From contig DAOVMU010000046.1 in NCBI GenBank assembly GCA_030630585.1, positions 1 through 9,703 of the forward strand: a DNA stretch of 9,703 nt, given 5' to 3'. Position numbers and translations under genes: made by a program. The notes below the pieces were generated by a model. That model was not told the origin of the DNA. It saw only the letters and a program-made list of their open reading frames with translations, and searched no databases. Every line of letters begins with the position of its first letter. Within the stretch, counting starts at the first letter, position 1. This document shows, in pieces, positions 7,065-9,703 of this stretch. Origin of the DNA: Candidatus Bathyarchaeota archaeon. GTDB taxonomy: Archaea > Thermoproteota > Bathyarchaeia > Bathyarchaeales > Bathycorpusculaceae.

Positions 7065-7078
7065 TATTTAAACCTTAC
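7065..7078 (-). promoter_or_regulatory. TATA box and BRE of the rps13 operon
   Basis: On the minus strand TTTAAATA (7065-7072) is preceded by a purine-rich AAGG-type BRE (7073-7078). With the usual ~25-base spacing, transcription would start near 7042, giving a leader of about 28 bases before the uS13 ATG at 7014. It is the only good archaeal promoter signal seen upstream of the operon. Position and composition are seen; activity is inferred. Confidence 0.65.
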
Positions 7079-7080
7079 TA

Positions 7081-7093
7081 GCCTAGTTTAGGC
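7081..7093. promoter_or_regulatory. 13-bp palindrome directly upstream of the operon promoter
   Basis: GCCTA-GTT-TAGGC is a perfect 5-bp inverted repeat around three bases, immediately upstream of the BRE and TATA box of the ribosomal operon. An overlapping CTAGCCTAG lies at 7078-7086. Placement fits an operator for an activator or repressor. On the plus strand it is followed by five T, so a weak terminator for incoming plus-strand transcripts is another reading. No regulator can be named. Confidence 0.4.
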
Positions 7094-7201
7094 GATTTTT
7101 GAGTAGTGATCTTGAAATGGTAGGGGGCTATCAATGTGCAGAACATAGGGGTTACTTGAATTTTCAGGGAGTTAAAAAGGTCCGTAAAAGGTTTGTGCGC
7201 T

Positions 7202-7545
7202 TCAAGGTGGATTGAAAAAACCTGTGTTAACGTAATAGTTTACGAGAATCAGTATCCCCGCCCAATTCTTCTCCACCATTAAGGTATACAACTGTTGTCT
7301 TGAGTTACCAGATGTGTCAACTTCGCCTAGAACTGCGCTTGCTTCTACACGTATCTCGTATTCTCCGCAAGTTGGCGGCGTCCAAGTGAAGGTTAATGCA
7401 GTGTCGTCTCCATTTTCTAAGGTTGTGTTTGTGTTCCAACTAACGAGTCAGTTAGAAGCGTGTGGTATGCGGTGACGTTGAAAGTTTCCATGTATGTCCC
7501 CTGGTTTTCCGCGGTTACATTTATGCTGGATTCAGACGCAACAAG
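7202..7545 (-). pseudogene. Frameshifted CARDB-domain surface-protein remnant
   Basis: Two adjacent minus-strand frames together spell one CARDB-like beta-sandwich domain. The first runs from about 7545 to the TAG at 7417-7419 and contains INVTAENQGTYMETFNVTAY. The second, from 7420 to the TGA at 7202-7204, continues with LENGDDTALTFTWTPP and CGEYEIRVEASAVLGEVDTS. A single small indel near 7420-7430 joins them, so the gene is broken. CARDB domains are extracellular adhesion-like modules common in archaeal surface proteins. There is no signal peptide or start: the upstream edge is cut at about 7545, where plus-strand coding of another protein begins. It resembles the CARDB domain of the intact gene at 7993-8838 and may be a decayed, inverted relative. 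Confidence 0.65.
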
Positions 7546-7559
7546 CGCGCGGCTTTTTC

Positions 7560-7988
7560 GATGTAAATGTTCAAATAATTGGCATTCCAGCCCACACTCC
7601 CAGCGACGATTTCTTACCCGAACAATCCGTTAAGGTATCAGTCAACGCTACAGATTCCGCGAGTGGAATGAAAAAAGTCATACTCCTCTACACAATAAAC
7701 AGCTGGTTAACATGGGAAAACTTGATCATGGATAATTCTTAAACAGGTTTCTATGAAGCTACGATTCCAGCGCGGCAAGCCGAAACACAGGTGAAGTTCA
7801 AGATAATCACATTTGACCACGCGGAAAACTTTCAAACCAGAAATGGAGAGGAAGCCTACTATATTTACTGGGTAATCCCTGAGTTTTCAAGTACCACAGT
7901 TCTGCTGTTTATGATTCTCACAATCTTTGCCATTGCCTTGCTAGACAAGTTTTTAGTAGAAGAAAAGTTAACCAGATACGCAGGTTGA
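7560..7988 (+). pseudogene. C-terminal part of a PEF-type membrane-anchored surface protein, interrupted by one stop
   Basis: One continuous plus-strand frame reads DVNVQIIGIPAHTPSDDFLP, SVKVSVNATDSASGMKKVILLYT and SWLTWENLIMDNS, then a TAA at 7740-7742. It resumes in the same frame with TGFYEATIPARQAETQVKFKI and so on to a TGA at 7986-7988. The end has the layout of an archaeal PEF-type sorting or anchor signal: VIPEF, a hydrophobic segment (TTVLLFMILTIFAIALL) and a short charged tail. Such proteins are exported and held at the membrane, in some lineages processed by archaeosortase. The N-terminal bulk is missing; at ~7550 the sequence switches to opposite-strand CARDB coding. It ends four bases before the next gene, so the two were probably one transcription unit. 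Pieces at 7494-7742 and 7791-7988 can be called as separate ORFs but are not independent genes. Confidence 0.65.
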
Positions 7989-7992
7989 AAAG

Positions 7993-8838
7993 ATGAATAA
8001 GAAAACTCTTGTCGTTGTTGCTTTGCTGGTTGTCCTATCGATAGCGCTTGCTTATATAATTAGGAAGGAAGGCTACTTCTCTGCAATCCATGATATAGCA
8101 GTTGTTAGTGTTATGCCCTCTGGAACTGAGGTTTATGTTGGAGATGTCATCAACATCACTGTCATCGTAAAAAACAAAGGAACTCAAAACGAAACTTTCA
8201 ATGTAACTTCATTCTACGACGCCACTGTTTTGGAAACACAAACCGTTACCGATCTTCCTGCAGGAACTCAGACGAGTTTGACGTTTAACTGGAACACAAC
8301 CGACGTCACTCCAGCCAACTACTGGGTAAAGGCTGAAGCAAGTGTTGTTCCAGACGAAACAGACACTTTAGACAACACCTGTTTAGACGGCATCATACGA
8401 GTGAGAGCGCAACAAACAGAACCAGCAACACTCCAAGTCGATCCTCGCCTGATCAAGGTTAAAGCTGGACGAAACTTTACAATCAGCGTAAGTATTTCTG
8501 ACGTTGCGGACCTTTACAGGTGGGAATTTAAGCTGAGGTGGAACCCTACCTTTCTAGATTGTGTTGATGTTGATGAGGGAGCTTTTCTCAATCAAGGCGG
8601 CAACACCTTTTTCAGAACACTTACAATAAACAACACGGAAGGCTACGCCCTTGTGAATTGCACGCTTAAAGGGGACATATCTGGAGTAAGTGGCGACGGA
8701 ACGTTAGCGGTGATTGAGTTTCACGTAAAAGACACGGGAAAATGCATCCTGGGCCTTTGTGACACAAAACTAGTCAGCTCATTCAAACAACCAATAATTC
8801 ACACAGTTAAAGACGGCAACTTTAATGCTGTCCCATAG
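7993..8838 (+). CDS. Secreted or membrane-tethered protein with CARDB and cohesin-like domains
   Basis: This is an intact 281-residue protein. Residues 5-23 form a hydrophobic helix after MNKK, a signal peptide or N-terminal anchor without a clear cleavage site. Residues ~33-135 are a CARDB-like beta-sandwich (INITVIVKNKGTQNETFNVT, SLTFNWNTTDV, VKAEASVVPDETDTLDN). Residues ~146-278 resemble a cohesin-type domain (LQVDPRLIKVKAGRNFTISV, WEFKLRWNPTFLDCVDVDEG, SGDGTLAVIEFHVKDTGK). Several N-glycosylation sequons (for example N54, N67, N70, N101, N161, N213, N222) fit exposure outside the cell. Cohesins bind dockerin modules in known systems; no partner is visible here and the ligand is unknown. 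Start ATG 7993 has AGGTTGA just upstream, four bases after the pseudogene stop. No C-terminal anchor is present. Confidence 0.8.
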   Translation: MNKKTLVVVALLVVLSIALAYIIRKEGYFSAIHDIAVVSVMPSGTEVYVGDVINITVIVKNKGTQNETFNVTSFYDATVLETQTVTDLPAGTQTSLTFNWNTTDVTPANYWVKAEASVVPDETDTLDNTCLDGIIRVRAQQTEPATLQVDPRLIKVKAGRNFTISVSISDVADLYRWEFKLRWNPTFLDCVDVDEGAFLNQGGNTFFRTLTINNTEGYALVNCTLKGDISGVSGDGTLAVIEFHVKDTGKCILGLCDTKLVSSFKQPIIHTVKDGNFNAVP

Positions 8839-8899
8839 TAGCTGAAACGCTTTTTGAAGACTCTTGAACTGTGTCAAGTGAATGTGATCAATGATAAGT

Positions 8900-8933
8900 G
8901 GGGCAATCCTTGAGGATGTAGCGCGCGCTCCCC
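8900..8933. repeat. GC-rich structured island (two small inverted repeats inside a GGGG/CCCC clamp)
   Basis: GGGG at 8900-8903 can pair with CCCC at 8930-8933. Between them lie ATCC-TTGA-GGAT (8906-8917) and the perfect palindrome AGCGCGCGCT (8920-8929). The arrangement could form a small three-way junction on either strand and stands out from the AT-rich surroundings. The stems are short, so it may be chance or the scar of a lost element. Confidence 0.3.
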
Positions 8934-8995
8934 GATTTAATTGGTGAAAGAATTTTTTCATAGTAACCAAAAGAGACAGAGGAATAAGGTGGTTG

Positions 8996-9028
8996 TGGCG
9001 CCGCCGGTAGGACTTGAACCAGCGACCA
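8996..9028 (-). pseudogene. tRNA remnant: variable loop, T arm, 3' acceptor strand and encoded CCA
   Basis: On the minus strand the order is TGGTC (variable loop, 9024-9028), GCTGG (T stem), TTCAAGT (T loop with the invariant TTC-A pattern, 9012-9018), CCTAC (T stem 3'), CGGCGGC (acceptor 3' strand, 9000-9006), discriminator G and CCA (8996-8998). The T stem has two mismatches (C-A and T-T). No GCCGCCG strand to pair with the acceptor is found upstream, so this is not a working tRNA as it stands. About 50 bases upstream, near 9080-9095, AATCAAGCCTTTCGG recalls the anticodon region of tRNA-Glu (TTC), but the arm does not fold well. It could be a decayed tRNA or the tRNA 3' end left by an integration event. 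Confidence 0.5.
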
Positions 9029-9030
9029 GT

Positions 9031-9042
9031 GGAGATATCTCC
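9031..9042. repeat. Perfect 12-bp palindrome GGAGATATCTCC next to the tRNA remnant
   Basis: The 12 bases equal their own reverse complement and lie two bases beyond the variable loop of the tRNA remnant, where the anticodon arm would be. They do not form a proper anticodon stem with a seven-base loop. A protein-binding site, a recombination site or the edge of a lost insert are all possible. Confidence 0.35.
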
Positions 9043-9258
9043 CGCATTTCCCCTTTTTTTCCGTTTTCTGAAAACTTGAGCCGAAAGGCTTGATTGCTCT
9101 GCATGCGAGGTTACAATTAACGATGGAGCCTGTTTCATTGTGGCGACACATCCTGTTTTGGGCTACTTCCCCCTTCTTGCGGGCTTCATTAAAGGGCGCG
9201 AACCAAATATTGTCCTATTACCATCCTAGAACTATATGTTACTATAAGAGAACTGAGT

Positions 9259-9703
9259 TTGGTTTGCAAGTTTTGCGGGTCACAGAATGTGATTAAAGGG
9301 GGATTCAGAAAGACCTAGAAAGGAAAAGTTAGACGTTATTTCTGCAAAGACTGCAAGCGAAAGTTTGTCGACAATGAGTTTGAGAAGATGAAGGCTAGCC
9401 CTCAAATCGTAATAATTCTCTTATCTCTACTTCAAAGGAATCAGTCTGAGAAGCGTCGTTCATCATTTGAAGAAGTTTCTGAGGTTAACCATGTCGCAAT
9501 CTATAAATGGATAAAGAAATACGTCAAACTCATGAAGAAATACGTAGATCAGCTAGTGCCCAAGATTAGCGGAATATGGCGTAGTGGCGAAATGGACCTG
9601 AATATAAAAAACCTAGACAACCATGACAATTCTAGGCAGACATGGAAGGTAATGGACAATCAAAGTCGATTTTAACCCGGTAGTTAGCAAAACTCTCCAA
9701 AAC
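9259..9703 (+). pseudogene. Decayed DDE transposase with zinc-ribbon N-terminus (IS6/IS240-like), 3' end outside the window
   Basis: From a TTG at 9259 the frame reads VCKFCGSQNVIKGG, an in-frame TAG (9316-9318), then RRYFCKDCKRKFVDN: the two CxxC knuckles of the zinc ribbon found at the start of many archaeal IS transposases. Next come MKASPQIVII and, in another frame, YFKGISLRSVVHHLKKF. The first frame returns with EVNHVAIYKWIKKYVKLMKKY, so there are two further frameshifts (about 9420-9435 and 9465-9485). The DDE core begins with GIWRSGEMD, where GIWHADE-type sequence is expected, so the first catalytic Asp appears to be replaced by Gly. VMDNQSRF follows, then a TAA at 9673-9675. The element is clearly dead. 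Inverted repeats and target duplications were not identified. The family assignment is by pattern only. Confidence 0.75.

Larger units (their letters stand above)
8839..9258. other. Intergenic stretch of about 420 bases without a protein gene
   Basis: No convincing coding frame is seen. Overlapping minus-strand ORFs at 8779-9151 cross the tRNA remnant and the end of the cohesin-like gene and look like chance. The stretch holds a GC-rich structured island (8900-8933), a T6 run at 8953-8958 and a T7 run at 9054-9060 that could end plus-strand transcription, a degenerate tRNA 3' part on the minus strand (8996-9028), and an adjacent palindrome. Bases 9080-9258 show nothing recognisable apart from being the likely left flank of the transposase remnant. 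Confidence 0.5.

Noticed and set aside
9070..9095. A complete intron-containing tRNA-Glu built from the CCTTTCGG patch and the downstream T arm.
   Set aside because: The anticodon stem does not pair, no 5' acceptor strand complements CGGCGGC, and no bulge-helix-bulge could be drawn.
8779..9151. Two overlapping minus-strand ORFs of 119 and 87 codons.
   Set aside because: They run through the end of the cohesin-like gene and the tRNA remnant, show no family resemblance and lack good ribosome-binding sites.
9316..9318. In-frame TAG in the transposase as a possible recoded (pyrrolysine) codon.
   Set aside because: uS9, uS11, enolase and MEMO in this window all end with TAG, so TAG is an ordinary stop here. 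The same transposase also has frameshifts, so decay explains it.
1..9703. CRISPR array, toxin-antitoxin, defence island or biosynthetic cluster.
   Set aside because: No spaced direct repeats and no proteins of such systems were found; the window is a core operon plus decayed surface-protein and IS genes.

Overview
The window comes from an archaeon. Most of the minus strand, read from about 7,070 down to 1, is the archaeal S13 ribosomal-protein/RNA-polymerase operon. Its order is uS13, uS4, uS11, RpoD, eL18, uL13, uS9, RpoN, enolase, uS2, MEMO1-like protein, mevalonate kinase, isopentenyl phosphate kinase. eL18, RpoN, an RpoD with two 4Fe-4S motifs, a TATA/BRE promoter and the mevalonate/IPK isoprenoid genes are archaeal traits. 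The gene order and the style of the PEF/CARDB surface proteins suggest the TACK side, perhaps Bathyarchaeia. That placement is an impression, not a demonstrated assignment.

Left part (1-7,075): one compact co-directional operon in which genes overlap or lie a few bases apart. It joins translation (five small-subunit and two large-subunit-associated r-proteins), transcription (RNAP subunits D and N), glycolysis (enolase) and lipid precursor synthesis (MVK, IPK). A TATA box at 7,065-7,072 with a 13-bp palindrome just upstream is the likely promoter. The only long internal gap, between uS11 and RpoD, holds a nested inverted repeat that would fold as an RNA hairpin. Two oddities stand out. RpoK is absent between RpoN and enolase. 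Mevalonate kinase is collapsed to its first ~33 and last ~20 residues, joined out of frame, while its neighbours MEMO and IPK look intact.

Right part (7,100-9,703): accessory and decayed DNA. A frameshifted CARDB-domain remnant on the minus strand abuts the C-terminal part of a PEF-type membrane-anchored surface protein on the plus strand, which is broken by one TAA. Four bases further on is an intact plus-strand gene for a secreted or membrane-tethered CARDB + cohesin-like protein. After it come ~420 bases without a gene, holding a GC-rich structured island and the 3' part of a degenerate tRNA. The window ends in a decayed DDE transposase with a zinc-ribbon N-terminus. This side looks like a turnover site for surface-protein genes and insertion elements next to the conserved operon.

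No clearly new multi-gene system is visible. The best leads are the collapsed mevalonate kinase, the hairpin between rps11 and rpoD, the palindrome at the operon promoter and the CARDB-cohesin protein.
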